The notes: generated by a model not told the origin, from the letters alone. A stretch of 64,000 nucleotides of DNA from Acinetobacter rudis (GCF_000829675.1 NZ_BBRX01000025.1:24785-88784); one strand, 5' to 3'. Shown: positions 36,094-46,821, counted from the stretch's first letter. Numbers and translations are program-made.

Positions 36094-39000
36094 TTAACCT
36101 ACAACTTGTAAATCTTGCAAACGATAAACATCCATCGGCAATTGAATCGCAAGTGCTTGGCAAACTGCTTCTGCACCGTTGAGGGTAGTGGTGTAATACA
36201 CTTTACCTTGTAGTGCTGAACGGCGGATGTAACACGAATCCTGCTGTGCTTGTTTACCTTCAGTAGTGTTGATAATGAGGTGAATTTCGCCATTTTTCAA
36301 GCGGTCCACAATATTTGGACGACCTTCAGTAACTTTGTTTACACGCTCACAAGCAATACCAGCAGCTTGGATGACATCATAAGTACCGCCAGTAGCGATA
36401 ACTTTAAAGCCAAGGTCAACCAATTGTGATGCTACACCAACTACACGTTGTTTGTCAGAATCACGGACAGAGATAAAGGCATGTTTAATTTCGCCTTCTG
36501 TCGGTTTACCTGGTAAGCGATCATTTGAACCGAGTACAGCTTTATAGAAAGCCTCACCGAATGATTTGCCTACACCCATAACCTCACCGGTAGATTTCAT
36601 TTCAGGTCCAAGGATAGGGTCTACACCAGGGAACTTATTGAAAGGGAATACCGCTTCTTTTACTGAGTAATGTGCTGGAATGATTTCTTTAGTAAAGCCT
36701 TGAGAAGCTAAAGATTGGCCTGCCATACAACGTGCAGCAACTTTTGCTAAAGATTCACCAATACACTTAGAAACAAATGGCACAGTACGTGAAGCACGTG
36801 GGTTAACTTCGAGGATATAAACATCTTCGCCTTTAACCGCAAACTGTACGTTCATTAGTCCCACAACACCAAGTTCTTTTGCCATCGCTACAGTTTGGCG
36901 ACGCATTTCATTTTGGATGTCATCAGACAATGAATACGGTGGAATTGAACATGCAGAGTCACCTGAGTGAATACCTGCTTGTTCGATGTGTTGCATGATA
37001 CCGCCAATAACAACATCTTTACCATCAGAAACACAGTCTACGTCAACTTCGATTGCATCATCTAAGAAACGGTCAAGAAGAACAGGTGCTTCGTTTGATG
37101 CTTGTACTGCATCACGTAAGTAGCGCTTAAGCTCTTCGTCGTTGTAGACGATTTCCATTGCGCGGCCACCAAGTACATAAGATGGACGAACTACCAATGG
37201 GAAGCCAACTTTCTCTGCTTCACGAATACCTTCGTCTGCGGACTTAACAATACTGTTGTTTGGCTGACGTAGATTGAGACGTTGAATCATTTGTTGGAAA
37301 CGTTCACGGTCTTCTGCACGGTCAATTGCATCAGGAGAAGTACCAATGATTGGCGCACCAGCTTCTTCAAGCGCACGAGCCAATTTTAATGGTGTTTGAC
37401 CACCATATTGTACAATGATGCCTTTCGGTTTTTCATTACGTACAATTTCAAGTACATCTTCAAGTGTAATTGGTTCGAAATACAAACGATCTGAAGTGTC
37501 ATAATCTGTTGAAACAGTTTCAGGGTTACAGTTCACCATGATTGTTTCATAACCGTCTTCACGCATTGCAAGTGCAGCGTGTACACAGCAATAGTCAAAT
37601 TCAATACCTTGACCAATACGGTTTGGACCACCACCGATGACCATGATCTTGTCTTTGTTTGACGGATTAGATTCGCACTCTTCGTCGTAAGTCGAATACA
37701 TATAAGCAGTATCTGACTCGAACTCAGCCGCACAAGTATCTACGCGTTTATAAACTGGATAAACACCAAGATTCCAGCGATGCTTACGGAATTGCTTCTG
37801 TGAAATACCCATTAAGTCACTGATACGAAGATCAGATAAACCTTTACGTTTAAATCCACGGATATTTTCAGCAGTAAGATCACCAAAACCTAAAGTTTTG
37901 ATTTGCTCTTCAGTCTTGATAATGTCTTGAATTTGAATCAAGAACCAACGGTCAATTTTAGTTGCTTCAAAAACTTCATCCAAGCTCATACCGTGACGGA
38001 ATGCATCCGCAACGTACCAAATACGCTCAGGACCTGGAACTTTAAGTTCAACCAAGATTTTTTCTTTGGCTTTGCTTTCATTCGCTTCAAGTTTTTCGTC
38101 AAAACCACATACGCCAACTTCAAGACCACGAAGCGCTTTTTGTACAGACTCTTGGAAGTTACGACCAATGGCCATGACTTCACCTACAGATTTCATCTGA
38201 GTCGTCAGTACAGTTTCAGCTTGTGGGAATTTTTCAAAGTTGAAACGTGGAATCTTAGTTACAACATAGTCAATTGATGGCTCAAAAGACGCTGGAGTTA
38301 CACCACCTGTGATGTCATTTTTCAACTCATCAAGGGTATAACCTACAGCAAGTTTTGCTGCAACTTTAGCAATCGGGAAACCTGTTGCTTTAGAAGCCAA
38401 TGCAGATGAACGAGATACACGTGGGTTCATCTCAATCACCACCATACGGCCAGTATCAGGACAGATACCGAACTGTACATTTGAACCGCCTGTTTCGACA
38501 CCGATTTCGCGAAGTACAGCTAAAGATGCATTACGCATCAATTGGTATTCTTTGTCTGTCAGTGTTTGAGCAGGCGCAACAGTGATTGAGTCGCCAGTGT
38601 GAACGCCCATAGGGTCAAAGTTTTCGATTGAACATACAATGATACAGTTGTCTTTTTTGTCACGGACAACTTCCATTTCATATTCTTTCCAACCAATCAA
38701 TGATTCATCGATGAGTAGTTGGTGTGTCGGTGATAAGTCAAAACCACGTTCACAGATTTCAAGGAATTCTTCGCGGTTATATGCGATACCGCCACCTGAA
38801 CCACCCATTGTAAATGATGGGCGGATGATCACAGGGAAGCCAAAACCAGCTTGGATTTTTAATGCTTCTTCCATGGTTTCAGCAACAGCAGCGCGAGGGC
38901 ATTCAAGACCAATTTTGCGCATTGCTTCATCAAAAAGCTTGCGGTCTTCTGCTTTATTAATTGCTTCTTTAGATGCACCAATGAGCTCTACATTGTATTT

Positions 39001-39327
39001 TTCTAAAATACCATGCTCATCCAATGCTAAAGCACAGTTCAATGCAGTCTGGCCACCCATAGTTGGGAGGATCGCATCTGGACGTTCTTTTTCAATGATT
39101 TGAGCAACAGTTTGCCAAGTAATTGGCTCAATATAAGTTGCATCAGCCATTGTCGGGTCAGTCATGATGGTGGCTGGGTTAGAGTTCACCAAAATAACGC
39201 GAAAACCTTCTTCACGTAAGGCTTTACATGCTTGTGCACCTGAGTAGTCAAACTCACATGCTTGTCCAATCACAATAGGGCCAGCACCAATAATAAGGAT
39301 GCTTTTAATATCCGTACGTTTAGGCAT
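36094..39327 (-). CDS. carB: Carbamoyl phosphate synthase, large subunit
   Basis: 1077 residues. Makes carbamoyl phosphate from bicarbonate, ammonia (tunnelled from CarA) and two ATP, feeding pyrimidine and arginine synthesis. Two homologous ATP-grasp halves are evident: [17 protein letters not shown] near residue 13 and [15 protein letters not shown] near residue 565. The C-terminal MGS-type allosteric domain covers about the last 140 residues ([14 protein letters not shown]). The start ATG overlaps the carA stop by one base (TAATG), so the subunits are translationally coupled. Confidence 0.98.
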   Translation of the reverse strand: MPKRTDIKSILIIGAGPIVIGQACEFDYSGAQACKALREEGFRVILVNSNPATIMTDPTMADATYIEPITWQTVAQIIEKERPDAILPTMGGQTALNCALALDEHGILEKYNVELIGASKEAINKAEDRKLFDEAMRKIGLECPRAAVAETMEEALKIQAGFGFPVIIRPSFTMGGSGGGIAYNREEFLEICERGFDLSPTHQLLIDESLIGWKEYEMEVVRDKKDNCIIVCSIENFDPMGVHTGDSITVAPAQTLTDKEYQLMRNASLAVLREIGVETGGSNVQFGICPDTGRMVVIEMNPRVSRSSALASKATGFPIAKVAAKLAVGYTLDELKNDITGGVTPASFEPSIDYVVTKIPRFNFEKFPQAETVLTTQMKSVGEVMAIGRNFQESVQKALRGLEVGVCGFDEKLEANESKAKEKILVELKVPGPERIWYVADAFRHGMSLDEVFEATKIDRWFLIQIQDIIKTEEQIKTLGFGDLTAENIRGFKRKGLSDLRISDLMGISQKQFRKHRWNLGVYPVYKRVDTCAAEFESDTAYMYSTYDEECESNPSNKDKIMVIGGGPNRIGQGIEFDYCCVHAALAMREDGYETIMVNCNPETVSTDYDTSDRLYFEPITLEDVLEIVRNEKPKGIIVQYGGQTPLKLARALEEAGAPIIGTSPDAIDRAEDRERFQQMIQRLNLRQPNNSIVKSADEGIREAEKVGFPLVVRPSYVLGGRAMEIVYNDEELKRYLRDAVQASNEAPVLLDRFLDDAIEVDVDCVSDGKDVVIGGIMQHIEQAGIHSGDSACSIPPYSLSDDIQNEMRRQTVAMAKELGVVGLMNVQFAVKGEDVYILEVNPRASRTVPFVSKCIGESLAKVAARCMAGQSLASQGFTKEIIPAHYSVKEAVFPFNKFPGVDPILGPEMKSTGEVMGVGKSFGEAFYKAVLGSNDRLPGKPTEGEIKHAFISVRDSDKQRVVGVASQLVDLGFKVIATGGTYDVIQAAGIACERVNKVTEGRPNIVDRLKNGEIHLIINTTEGKQAQQDSCYIRRSALQGKVYYTTTLNGAEAVCQALAIQLPMDVYRLQDLQVVG

Positions 39328-40481
39328 TATTTGGCTCCTTTATTGTGTTGAGAGGCTTCGATAAGCTCAATGAAATGATCAAATAATGGGGCACAGTCAT
39401 GAGGACCTGGGCTCGCTTCAGGGTGACCTTGGAAACTAAATGCTGCTTTGTCCGTACGATGGATACCTTGTAGCGTATTATCAAACAACGATTTGTGCGT
39501 TGCTTTTAAGTTGCTTGGTAGGCTCTCGGCATCAACTGCGAAACCATGGTTTTGCGATGTAATCATCACAGTACCTGCTTCGAGATCTTGTACAGGATGG
39601 TTTGCACCGTGGTGACCATGATTCATCTTGATTGTTTTAGCACCAGAAGCTAATGCTAAAATTTGATGACCAAGACAGATACCAAATACAGGAATATCTG
39701 TGGTGTCAACGATCGTTTTCACTGCTTCAATAGCATAGTCACAAGCGGCTGGATCGCCAGGACCATTTGAAAGGAAAATGCCGTCTGGATTAAGTTCTAA
39801 TACTTTAGCCGCAGGGGTTTCTGCAGGGACAACTGTGAGTTTACATCCGCGATCCGCGAGCATACGAAGGATGTTGGTTTTGACACCGTAATCATATGCT
39901 ACAACATGAAATTTTAATTCAGGTTGAGTAAAACCTTGCCCTAATACCCATGAACCCTCAGTCCATTCAAAACCCTGAGGATCACAGCATACTTTAGCAA
40001 GGTCTAGGCCATTTAGGCCACCAAAAGCACGTGCTTTTTCTAACGCTTCTTGTTCAGTGATGTTATCACCTGCAAGTATACATGCATTTTGAGCACCCTT
40101 ATCGCGAAGAATGCGGGTCAATTTACGTGTATCGATGTCAGCGATTGCGACAACTTGATGTTGAGTGAGGTAATCCGAAAGAGATTGAGTTGAACGGAAG
40201 TTGCTATGCAACAGAGGTAGATCACGAATGATTAAGCCATTCGCCCAAACCTTGTGAATACGACCCGATTCAACATCTTCTTCGTTGCAACCCGTGTTGC
40301 CGATATGTGGATAGGTTAACGTGACAAGCTGTTGTGCATAACTTGGATCAGTCAAAATTTCTTGATAGCCAGTCATGGCTGTATTAAAAACGACTTCACC
40401 AGTCGTACTACCCGAAACACCGATGGATGTACCTTTAAAGATTGTTCCATCTGCGAGGGCTAAAATGGCGGGGGTGCTCAA
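39327..40481 (-). CDS. carA: Carbamoyl phosphate synthase, small (glutaminase) subunit
   Basis: 384 residues. Class I glutamine amidotransferase domain with the nucleophile in FGICLGHQ (Cys near residue 270) and the catalytic HxE in [11 protein letters not shown]. The N-terminal CPSase domain has [14 protein letters not shown]. It supplies ammonia to CarB. It is first gene of carAB. The transcript has a leader of about 120 bases with strong nested hairpins (40524-40588) downstream of a good sigma-70 promoter, which suggests attenuation control. Confidence 0.98.
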   Translation of the reverse strand: MSTPAILALADGTIFKGTSIGVSGSTTGEVVFNTAMTGYQEILTDPSYAQQLVTLTYPHIGNTGCNEEDVESGRIHKVWANGLIIRDLPLLHSNFRSTQSLSDYLTQHQVVAIADIDTRKLTRILRDKGAQNACILAGDNITEQEALEKARAFGGLNGLDLAKVCCDPQGFEWTEGSWVLGQGFTQPELKFHVVAYDYGVKTNILRMLADRGCKLTVVPAETPAAKVLELNPDGIFLSNGPGDPAACDYAIEAVKTIVDTTDIPVFGICLGHQILALASGAKTIKMNHGHHGANHPVQDLEAGTVMITSQNHGFAVDAESLPSNLKATHKSLFDNTLQGIHRTDKAAFSFQGHPEASPGPHDCAPLFDHFIELIEASQHNKGAK

Positions 40482-40523
40482 ACCAAAGCTCCTGAACTAA
40501 AACCACAAATTTAGGCTGTAAAA

Positions 40524-40588
40524 AAGCGAGTAGACGAAAAAAAAGGAAGGTTATGTTTTAAACCTACCCTCCCTATGTCTGCTCGCTT
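40524..40588 (-). promoter_or_regulatory. Nested hairpins with U tracts in the carA leader (candidate attenuator)
   Basis: On the minus strand, AAGCGAGCAGAC (from 40588) pairs with GTCTACTCGCTT (to 40524) in an 11-of-12 stem followed by five T residues. Inside it, GGTAGGTT (40568-40561) pairs with AACCTTCC (40552-40545), seven of eight, and is followed at once by eight T residues. Both resemble intrinsic terminators, and they lie between the promoter and the carA start. I see no clear leader peptide. Confidence 0.6.
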
Positions 40589-40602
40589 GAACTTAACAGC
40601 GC

Positions 40603-40631
40603 ATTATACGCACTAAAGTATGCAAAGTCCA
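40603..40631 (-). promoter_or_regulatory. carA promoter
   Basis: Minus-strand TGGACT (40631-40626), 17-base spacer, perfect TATAAT (40608-40603). Transcription should start near 40596 and give a leader of about 115 bases. The remaining stretch to 40902 holds no recognisable signal. Confidence 0.75.
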
Positions 40632-40902
40632 TGTTGATTTAAGTAATAGTTCAAATAAATTGATTGTTGTCTACATTGAGGCTAAATGTCGAAGGATGTG
40701 AAAATATTTCGGATCAAATAATGCAAAGCTATGTTGTTGTAGAAGGATTTGTAAAGTAAGTCGTGTCAATAGATTTGTAGTGTGATCCTGTTGACCTGTA
40801 GTCAAAGTGTAAAACTGTATTTATTTATGATTAGAATCCTTTTCTTTAACTTCAAATCAGTTAGTCTGAACGTTCATTTTTATTATAACTAGAGGTGGGA
40901 AA

Positions 40903-41328
40903 ATGGTTGAACAAGAAAAAAAAGTGGTAACTACCCGTTCTTCAAAAAATGATAGGTTGGAAAAACAACCAGATATTGTGGTTGAGCGTGTAGAGCAGGT
41001 GATCACTTCTGCTGTAGAGAAAAACACTGTAACTGAATCTCAGGTTGCAACAGGTATGACCGCTCAATTTCGTACGATTAAGCAAGAACTACTGCACAGT
41101 ATCAGTTCAATTAAGTCTCAATTGTTAAACTCTCAGAAAAGTTTGCATGAACTTGGTAATTTTGCGAAAGCTGAAGTGAGTGGTTTGTTTGAGGAATTGA
41201 CTAAATTGCTTAATGAGCTAAAGGTTGATGTTTCACAAATCTCGACCAAACATAAAGAACATTTAAGTGAGGCGTTAAAACGCTCTAAAGAAAGTGGTAT
41301 AGAAGCGTGGAATAAAGCGAAGCAATAG
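40903..41328 (+). CDS. Helical, phasin-like hypothetical protein
   Basis: 141 residues, almost wholly predicted helix, with no signal peptide or membrane segment. A charged N-terminal 35 residues (KKVVTTRSSKNDRLEKQPD) is followed by heptad-like amphipathic stretches (IKQELLHSISSIKSQLLNSQ, LFEELTKLLNELKVDVSQI) and an end of SKESGIEAWNKAKQ. The build resembles phasins, granule-coat proteins of polyhydroxyalkanoate inclusions, or other coiled-coil scaffolds, but there is no PHA gene nearby. Good ribosome-binding site (AGAGGTGGG). Monocistronic. Confidence 0.6.
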   Translation: MVEQEKKVVTTRSSKNDRLEKQPDIVVERVEQVITSAVEKNTVTESQVATGMTAQFRTIKQELLHSISSIKSQLLNSQKSLHELGNFAKAEVSGLFEELTKLLNELKVDVSQISTKHKEHLSEALKRSKESGIEAWNKAKQ

Positions 41329-41383
41329 CATGTTTGACTCGCCTCAATTTATTAATACTAAAGTGCTGTAGAACTAGAAAAAT

Positions 41384-41411
41384 TAAAGCCACCGCATATG
41401 GGTGGCTTTAC
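41384..41411. terminator. Bidirectional terminator
   Basis: AAAGCCACC / GGTGGCTTT stem with a seven-base loop between convergent genes. Confidence 0.7.
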
Positions 41412-41436
41412 TTATTACTCAACAGTGACATCAGTT

Positions 41437-41976
41437 TTAAAAGCGATGTAACCAATCATGTTTATTGTGAAAGTCTGCCTCAGAAGCACTATGTTGCATT
41501 GCAAAATAGTGTTGACCTTGAGCTGTAGATATCACCGCGCTTAAACCAAGATACAGATCATTCCAGCGAATATTTTCAGCATCCAACCAAACACTCAGAT
41601 CTATTTTTGCACTTAGACCATAGTGTGTTTTGCTCAGGCTCACTAAATCAATATCGTGAGCTACAGGAGGAGGAGACTGTTCTGGATAACGGTATTCCTC
41701 AAACTGATAAGCTTGCCAAGCTTGTGAGCCAGACAAATTGATCTCTCTATAATCATCTCGACCTTGAACACCAAGAAAGACCTCAAAACAGGTATCTTTC
41801 CAAAGGAAGTCTTGACGAGGATGAGCTGTAACAAGTGTTGGCCAACATACTTGTTGTTCAGGATCGTTTAACCAGAAACCTAGATTAAGTATGTTGTTTG
41901 CTTGCTGCTCAAGTGCAGAAACAATGCTGACAGCACGAAATTTGCGATCAAAAGCAACCAATTCATAGCTGGCCAT
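41437..41976 (-). CDS. DOMON-like (carbohydrate-binding type 9-like) domain protein
   Basis: 179 residues, one beta-sandwich domain of the DOMON/CBM9-like type often annotated in gammaproteobacteria. Marks: FWLNDPEQQVCWP, FLWKDTCFEVFLG near residue 58, YREINLSGSQAWQAYQFEEY near residue 76. No signal peptide, so cytosolic despite the domain name. Function unknown; heme or sugar binding is suggested only by fold. It follows yhbY by 20 bases on the same strand and is probably cotranscribed. Confidence 0.75.
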   Translation of the reverse strand: MASYELVAFDRKFRAVSIVSALEQQANNILNLGFWLNDPEQQVCWPTLVTAHPRQDFLWKDTCFEVFLGVQGRDDYREINLSGSQAWQAYQFEEYRYPEQSPPPVAHDIDLVSLSKTHYGLSAKIDLSVWLDAENIRWNDLYLGLSAVISTAQGQHYFAMQHSASEADFHNKHDWLHRF

Positions 41977-41996
41977 AATATAAGTACCAGCTGGGT

Positions 41997-42320
41997 TTAT
42001 TTAGTGAGATGTGCGTGACGAACTAAATTAGAAAGTTTCGCATTTTGTGATTTAGCTTTTTTATAGAGAAGCGCAATTTTACCAATAGTTTGCACAACTT
42101 CAGCTTCAGTCACTTGACTGATTTCAGCAATAGCGGCTTGACGTGCTTCACGATCTTCACCAGCAATTTTGATTTTGATTAATTCGTGATCGTTTAAAGC
42201 GCGATTGGTTTCTTCAATAACAGCTTCAGTTAAACCTTGACCACCAATCATAACTACTGGGTTTAGTGCGTGTCCGATTTGGCGTAAGCGTTTACGTTCG
42301 TGTATAGATAAAGCTGCCAT
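41997..42320 (-). CDS. yhbY: YhbY, ribosome-assembly RNA-binding protein (CRM domain)
   Basis: 107 residues forming one CRM domain: ERKRLRQIGHALNPVVMIGG with the GxxG loop, then LNDHELIKIKIAGEDREAR. It binds precursors of the 50S subunit. It is divergent from rlmE, the arrangement found in many gammaproteobacteria, and shares a 199-base upstream region with it. The C-terminal Lys-rich tail is typical. Confidence 0.92.
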   Translation of the reverse strand: MAALSIHERKRLRQIGHALNPVVMIGGQGLTEAVIEETNRALNDHELIKIKIAGEDREARQAAIAEISQVTEAEVVQTIGKIALLYKKAKSQNAKLSNLVRHAHLTK

Positions 42321-42519
42321 AAAAAATAACCTGAAAAGAAAAACGGCCCATTATAACAAAGCAAAACTTTAAACGCTGCTATATTGCTATAAAAAAACTA
42401 AATAAGTTAAAGCAAGTCATATTCGATCAGGCATGAAGGACAAATGCAGAACAATGCTGCATTGCACTATATTTTCACGTACAATCAGAAAAGAGTACAT
42501 TTAGTAAATATAGAGAGTT

Positions 42520-43170
42520 ATGGCTACGCGCATTACCAATCAAAAGTTGTCAAAAAGTAGTCGTGCGTGGATGCGTGAGCATTTAGATGACCCTTTTGTG
42601 AAAAAAGCACAGAAGGAAGGCTATCGTGCTCGAGCAGCGTACAAGTTACTTGAAATACAGGAAAAATATAAGCTCATTAAGCCAGGTATGACGGTGGTGG
42701 ACCTTGGTGCAGCGCCTGGAAGCTGGTCACAAATCGCCGGAAAGTTGGTTGGTGACAAGGGTTTAGTGATTGCATCTGATATTTTAGAGATGGATGCATT
42801 GCCTGATGTTACCTTCTTGCAAGGTGACTTTCGAGAAGAAGCTGTCTTTGAAGAATTGTTAAAAATTTTAAATGGACGCCGAGTAGACGTTGTAATTTCA
42901 GATATGGCCCCCAATACATCAGGTAATAAGGCCGTTGACCAACCTAGACAAATTTATTTGTGTGAACTTGCGCTAGATTTTGCCAATAAGGTGTTAGACC
43001 CTAAAGGACAATTTGTGGTAAAAGTATTCCAAGGTGTTGGTTTTGACGAATTTAGAAAACAAGTTGTAGATAGTTTTACTGTGTTAAAAACAGCAAAACC
43101 TGCAGCTTCTCGGGCTCGCTCTAAAGAGGTGTTCTTAATAGGGCAGGGGCGTAAAAAGTTATCGCAATAA
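42520..43170 (+). CDS. rlmE: RlmE, 23S rRNA 2'-O-ribose methyltransferase (U2552)
   Basis: 216-residue SAM-dependent enzyme of the FtsJ/RrmJ family that methylates U2552 of 23S rRNA late in 50S assembly. K-D-K-E catalytic tetrad contexts are visible: [25 protein letters not shown] (SAM site), [21 protein letters not shown]. The ATG follows GAGAGTT. It is first of rlmE-ftsH, the gene order known from E. coli, where ftsJ-hflB is heat-inducible; no obvious sigma-32 promoter was found here. Confidence 0.95.
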   Translation: MATRITNQKLSKSSRAWMREHLDDPFVKKAQKEGYRARAAYKLLEIQEKYKLIKPGMTVVDLGAAPGSWSQIAGKLVGDKGLVIASDILEMDALPDVTFLQGDFREEAVFEELLKILNGRRVDVVISDMAPNTSGNKAVDQPRQIYLCELALDFANKVLDPKGQFVVKVFQGVGFDEFRKQVVDSFTVLKTAKPAASRARSKEVFLIGQGRKKLSQ

Positions 43171-43307
43171 ACAACACTTGCCAAAAGACTCAATTACGTG
43201 CATTTTGTTGGTTTTTGTGATTTATTGCGAAACGTAATAATTGCTTTTTTGTTAAAGGTCATCCAAATTCGGCATGATCAGAATTAGATTGATATGGGAA
43301 TAAAGCT

Positions 43308-45197
43308 TTGAGCGATCTCTTCAAAAATGCCGTGTTGTGGCTCATTATACTCGGTGTGCTGATTTTAATCTTCAGCAACATCAGTGACCGCAATAAACCA
43401 GATGAAATGAATTACTCACAATTCGTTGCAGCGGTGAATGCTGGTCAAGTCAAACAAGTGACTATTGATGGTTTGCAAATCAGCGGTGAAAAAACCAATG
43501 GGTCAAAGTTTGAGAGTGTTCGCCCTCAGATTGAAGACCCTCAGCTAATGCCGAATTTAACGAAGAATAATGTCGTTGTTGAAGGTACTGCTCCACAGCG
43601 TCAGGGTTTATTGATGCAATTGCTTATTGCTAGCTTCCCTGTGCTGTTGATTATTCTATTGTTCATGTTCTTTATGCGTAACATGGGTGGTGGTGCAGGT
43701 GGTAAAAATGGCCCGATGAGCTTTGGTAAGTCAAAAGCAAAAATGCTTTCTGAAGATCAAATCAAAGTTACATTTACTGATGTTGCGGGTTGTGATGAAG
43801 CAAAACAAGAAGTTGTTGAAATAGTAGACTTTTTAAAAGACCCATCAAAATTTAAGCGTTTAGGTGCAACAATTCCTAAGGGTGTTTTGATGGTTGGTCC
43901 TCCTGGTACAGGTAAGACTTTACTTGCTAAAGCAATTGCAGGTGAAGCAAAGGTTCCTTTCTTTAGTATTTCTGGTTCAGACTTTGTAGAAATGTTCGTT
44001 GGTGTCGGTGCATCTCGTGTGCGTGACATGTTTGAGCAAGCCAAGCGACATGCGCCATGTATTATCTTCATTGATGAGATCGATGCTGTTGGTCGTCATC
44101 GTGGTTCAGGTACAGGTGGTGGTCATGATGAGCGTGAGCAAACATTAAACCAAATGTTAGTTGAGATGGATGGTTTTGAAGGCAATGAAGGTATCATCGT
44201 TATTGCTGCTACAAACCGTGCTGATGTTCTAGATAAAGCTTTATTACGTCCAGGACGTTTTGACCGTCAAGTGATGGTTGGTTTGCCTGACATTAAAGGT
44301 CGTGAACAGATTTTAAATGTACACTTGAAAAAGTTGCCTTCTGTTACAGGTGTTGATGTACAGGTATTGGCTCGCGGTACACCAGGTTTTTCTGGTGCTC
44401 AGTTAGCCAACTTGGTGAATGAAGCTGCATTATTTGCTGCACGTCGCAATAAGAACACTGTTGATATGCATGATTTTGAAGATGCTAAAGACAAGATCTA
44501 CATGGGGCCAGAGCGTAAGTCTATGGTGATCCGTGAAGAAGAGCGTCGTGCGACGGCTTATCATGAATCTGGACATGCGATTGTCGCTGAATTACTCCCA
44601 GGTACGGATCCTGTGCATAAGGTGACGATTATGCCGCGCGGTTGGGCATTGGGTGTAACTTGGCAGTTACCTGAACATGATCAAACGAGTCACTACAAAG
44701 ATAAGATGTTGAAAGAAATTTCAATTTTATTCGGTGGCCGAATTGCTGAAGAAATTTTTGTTAATCAGCAGTCTACAGGTGCTTCAAATGACTTTGAACG
44801 TGCAACAAAAATGGCACGTGCGATGGTAACGAAGTACGGTATGTCAGATAAGATGGGTGTGATGGTCTATGAAGATGATTCACAACAGTCTTTCTTAGGC
44901 AGCATTGGTAGCCGCACGATTTCTGAAGCAACTCAACAACAAGTCGATGCGGAAGTACGTCGTATTCTTGATGAGCAATATAAAGTTGCATGGGATCTCT
45001 TGGAAAATAATAAAGAGATGGCACATGTAATGGTTAAGGCCTTGATGGAATGGGAAACGATCGATCGTGATCAAATTCGTGACATTATTGAGGGGCGTGA
45101 ACCTCGCGCACCGAAGGTCTATGTTGCAGAAAATCCAGTTGCAGACTTGGTGAATAACGAAGGTCCATCTACACCTCCGCCATTGCCAGTAAGTTAA
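43308..45197 (+). CDS. ftsH: FtsH, membrane AAA+ zinc metalloprotease
   Basis: 629-residue hexameric protease that degrades misfolded membrane proteins and regulators. Two membrane helices (about residues 7-24 and 103-125) flank the periplasmic domain. AAA motifs are GPPGTGKT near residue 198, [11 protein letters not shown] and the second region of homology [18 protein letters not shown]. The zinc site is HESGH near residue 420. A Pro-rich tail ends the protein. The start is a TTG at 43308 (reads MSDLFKNAV); no ATG is available before the first helix, so a rare start is likely. It lies 137 bases after rlmE. Confidence 0.97.
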   Translation: MSDLFKNAVLWLIILGVLILIFSNISDRNKPDEMNYSQFVAAVNAGQVKQVTIDGLQISGEKTNGSKFESVRPQIEDPQLMPNLTKNNVVVEGTAPQRQGLLMQLLIASFPVLLIILLFMFFMRNMGGGAGGKNGPMSFGKSKAKMLSEDQIKVTFTDVAGCDEAKQEVVEIVDFLKDPSKFKRLGATIPKGVLMVGPPGTGKTLLAKAIAGEAKVPFFSISGSDFVEMFVGVGASRVRDMFEQAKRHAPCIIFIDEIDAVGRHRGSGTGGGHDEREQTLNQMLVEMDGFEGNEGIIVIAATNRADVLDKALLRPGRFDRQVMVGLPDIKGREQILNVHLKKLPSVTGVDVQVLARGTPGFSGAQLANLVNEAALFAARRNKNTVDMHDFEDAKDKIYMGPERKSMVIREEERRATAYHESGHAIVAELLPGTDPVHKVTIMPRGWALGVTWQLPEHDQTSHYKDKMLKEISILFGGRIAEEIFVNQQSTGASNDFERATKMARAMVTKYGMSDKMGVMVYEDDSQQSFLGSIGSRTISEATQQQVDAEVRRILDEQYKVAWDLLENNKEMAHVMVKALMEWETIDRDQIRDIIEGREPRAPKVYVAENPVADLVNNEGPSTPPPLPVS

Positions 45198-45211
45198 TTC
45201 AAATCGTTAAA

Positions 45212-45242
45212 TAAGAGTCCTCATTGTAGGGCTCTTTTTTTT
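45212..45242 (+). terminator. Intrinsic terminator after ftsH
   Basis: AAGAGTCCT / AGGGCTCTT stem (with one G-T pair) and an eight-T tract, 15 bases after the stop. Confidence 0.8.
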
Positions 45243-45336
45243 GCCTGATTGAGAGATTTTTTTGAAATTAATTCAGCAACTCTGATTACGGTCTTGCTAA
45301 ACTGATGGGTATATTTGTACTTGAAGAGAATTTGTT

Positions 45337-46197
45337 ATGCGGTTAATGCCTTTGCCAGCACATCAATTGCAATGTGGTCGTTTGCAGTTAGATTTATCAG
45401 TACCGCATATTATGGGCATATTAAATGTTACACCTGATTCATTTAGCGATGGTGGTAAATATTTAGCACCAGATCATGCAATTCAACATGCATTACAAAT
45501 GATCGCTGATGGTGCAACGGTTATTGACGTTGGTGGCGAGTCTACTCGGCCGGGTGCGTCAGTGGTTAGTGAAGAAGAAGAAATGCGTCGTGTGATTCCA
45601 GTGGTACAGGCTTTGTCGCAATACGATGTGGTTATTTCTATTGATACTTCCACGCCTGCTGTCATGCGTGAAGCTGTGGCTGTAGGAGCGCATATTTGGA
45701 ATGACGTGAGAGGATTAACGAGACCTCAGGCGCTTGAGACTGCTGTAGCGCTTGATATTCCTGTGATCTTAATGCACATGCGTGGTGAGCCAGACACCAT
45801 GAACAGTCTCGCACAGTATGATCATGTGACTACTGAGGTGATTCAAGAATTACAACAACGTATTGATCAAGCGCTACGAGCAGGTGTAAAGGCTGAACAT
45901 ATTATCTTAGATCCTGGGTTTGGCTTTGCAAAAAATACAGCACAAAATTTACAGCTGTTAAATGAATTTGATCAATTACATCAATTGGGTTATCCAGTGA
46001 TGTCTGCATTGTCCCGTAAGCGATTCTTAGGTGAGATTATTGGTGAAACAGCAGCTGATCAGCGTGCTGTAAGCTCTGTCATGGCACACTTAATCTGTGT
46101 GCAACAGGGCGCATGCATGCTGCGTGTGCACGATGTTAAAGCCACAGCAGATGCGTTAAAGGTTTGGCAAGCAATGCAGGCCTTAACGTTGCTATAA
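45337..46197 (+). CDS. folP: Dihydropteroate synthase
   Basis: 286-residue TIM-barrel enzyme that joins p-aminobenzoate to dihydropterin diphosphate in folate synthesis, the sulfonamide target. Motifs: IMGILNVTPDSFSDGGKY near residue 26, GGESTRPGA, ILMHMRGEPDTM, ILDPGFGFAKN and SRKRFLGEI. Either ATG at 45337 or 45346 could be used. As in E. coli it follows ftsH, but glmM, the usual next gene, is absent here. Confidence 0.95.
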   Translation: MRLMPLPAHQLQCGRLQLDLSVPHIMGILNVTPDSFSDGGKYLAPDHAIQHALQMIADGATVIDVGGESTRPGASVVSEEEEMRRVIPVVQALSQYDVVISIDTSTPAVMREAVAVGAHIWNDVRGLTRPQALETAVALDIPVILMHMRGEPDTMNSLAQYDHVTTEVIQELQQRIDQALRAGVKAEHIILDPGFGFAKNTAQNLQLLNEFDQLHQLGYPVMSALSRKRFLGEIIGETAADQRAVSSVMAHLICVQQGACMLRVHDVKATADALKVWQAMQALTLL

Positions 46198-46456
46198 AAG
46201 CCTGGGCTTATGATGTAATGGATTGCGTGAAAGTATAGGGGCATTTCCCTATACTTGATTTAAATCATATAAAAATTAATCAATTGTCAGACAGTTATTT
46301 TAATTATGAATTTGAGATTCAGTTGGTTGGTTTTTGAAAATAGACTTGAACAAATAGTAAATTGATATTGTTGTGCCTTCTTTATCGATTCAATCAAATC
46401 GGCAGATAAATATAGTGTGGATTAAACAAAACCATTAAATGCCAAATGATAGGCAC
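46198..46456. other. Intergenic stretch after folP
   Basis: AT-rich, with no ORF, tRNA or terminator recognised for folP itself. It ends at the terminator of the convergent tRNA-Leu gene. Confidence 0.4.
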
Positions 46457-46484
46457 AAAAAAACCAGCGAAAGCTGGTTTTTTA
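46457..46484 (-). terminator. Intrinsic terminator after tRNA-Leu copy 1
   Basis: AAAACCAGC / GCTGGTTTT hairpin followed on the minus strand by a TTTTTTTGTG tract. The second tRNA-Leu has an analogous one. Confidence 0.85.
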
Positions 46485-46510
46485 ATTACACCATTTTAAC
46501 TAAATTAAAA

Positions 46511-46596
46511 TGGTGCCCGGGGCCGGACTCGAACCGGCACGCTTTGTGGGCGGGGGATTTTAAATCCCCTGTGTCTACCTATTTCACCACCCGGGC
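46511..46596 (-). tRNA. tRNA-Leu (TAA anticodon), copy 1
   Basis: Class II tRNA of 86 bases with a long variable arm. The acceptor GCCCGGG pairs with CCCGGGC, the anticodon stem-loop GGGGA-TTTAAAA-TCCCC gives anticodon TAA, the T arm contains GGTTCGAGTCC, and CCA is encoded. It reads UUA/UUG. It is an almost exact duplicate of the copy at 48724. Its 3' trailer can pair with the CCA end (ACCATTTTAA / TTAAAATGGT). Confidence 0.97.
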
Positions 46597-46741
46597 ATGA
46601 GCGCAATGATAAAGCAGTGTTTGCAACTACGCAATATATTGGCAGATGGTTTGTTGTCTTTTTATTCAAAAACGGTGAAGAATGCTTAAACTCATAGCTA
46701 TATCTTTAAAATTATTCGATTAATTGTGATTTTTCACGACA

Positions 46742-46760
46742 GTGTCATCAATTTGATACA
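46742..46760 (+). promoter_or_regulatory. Possible Pho box upstream of phoD
   Basis: GTGTCATCAATTTGATACA, about 60 bases before the start codon. The first half is close to the PhoB repeat CTGTCAT, and the second is a weak match. Upstream of a phosphatase gene this is plausible but not secure. Confidence 0.3.
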
Positions 46761-46821
46761 GGGATTAAATAATAAATATCTACATTGGTGGGTAGAAATC
46801 AAACAACATTAGGCGAATTAC

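Noticed and set aside
38639..39103. 154-codon open frame on the plus strand inside carB
   Set aside because: Antisense to a highly conserved part of carB; its openness follows from carB codon use.
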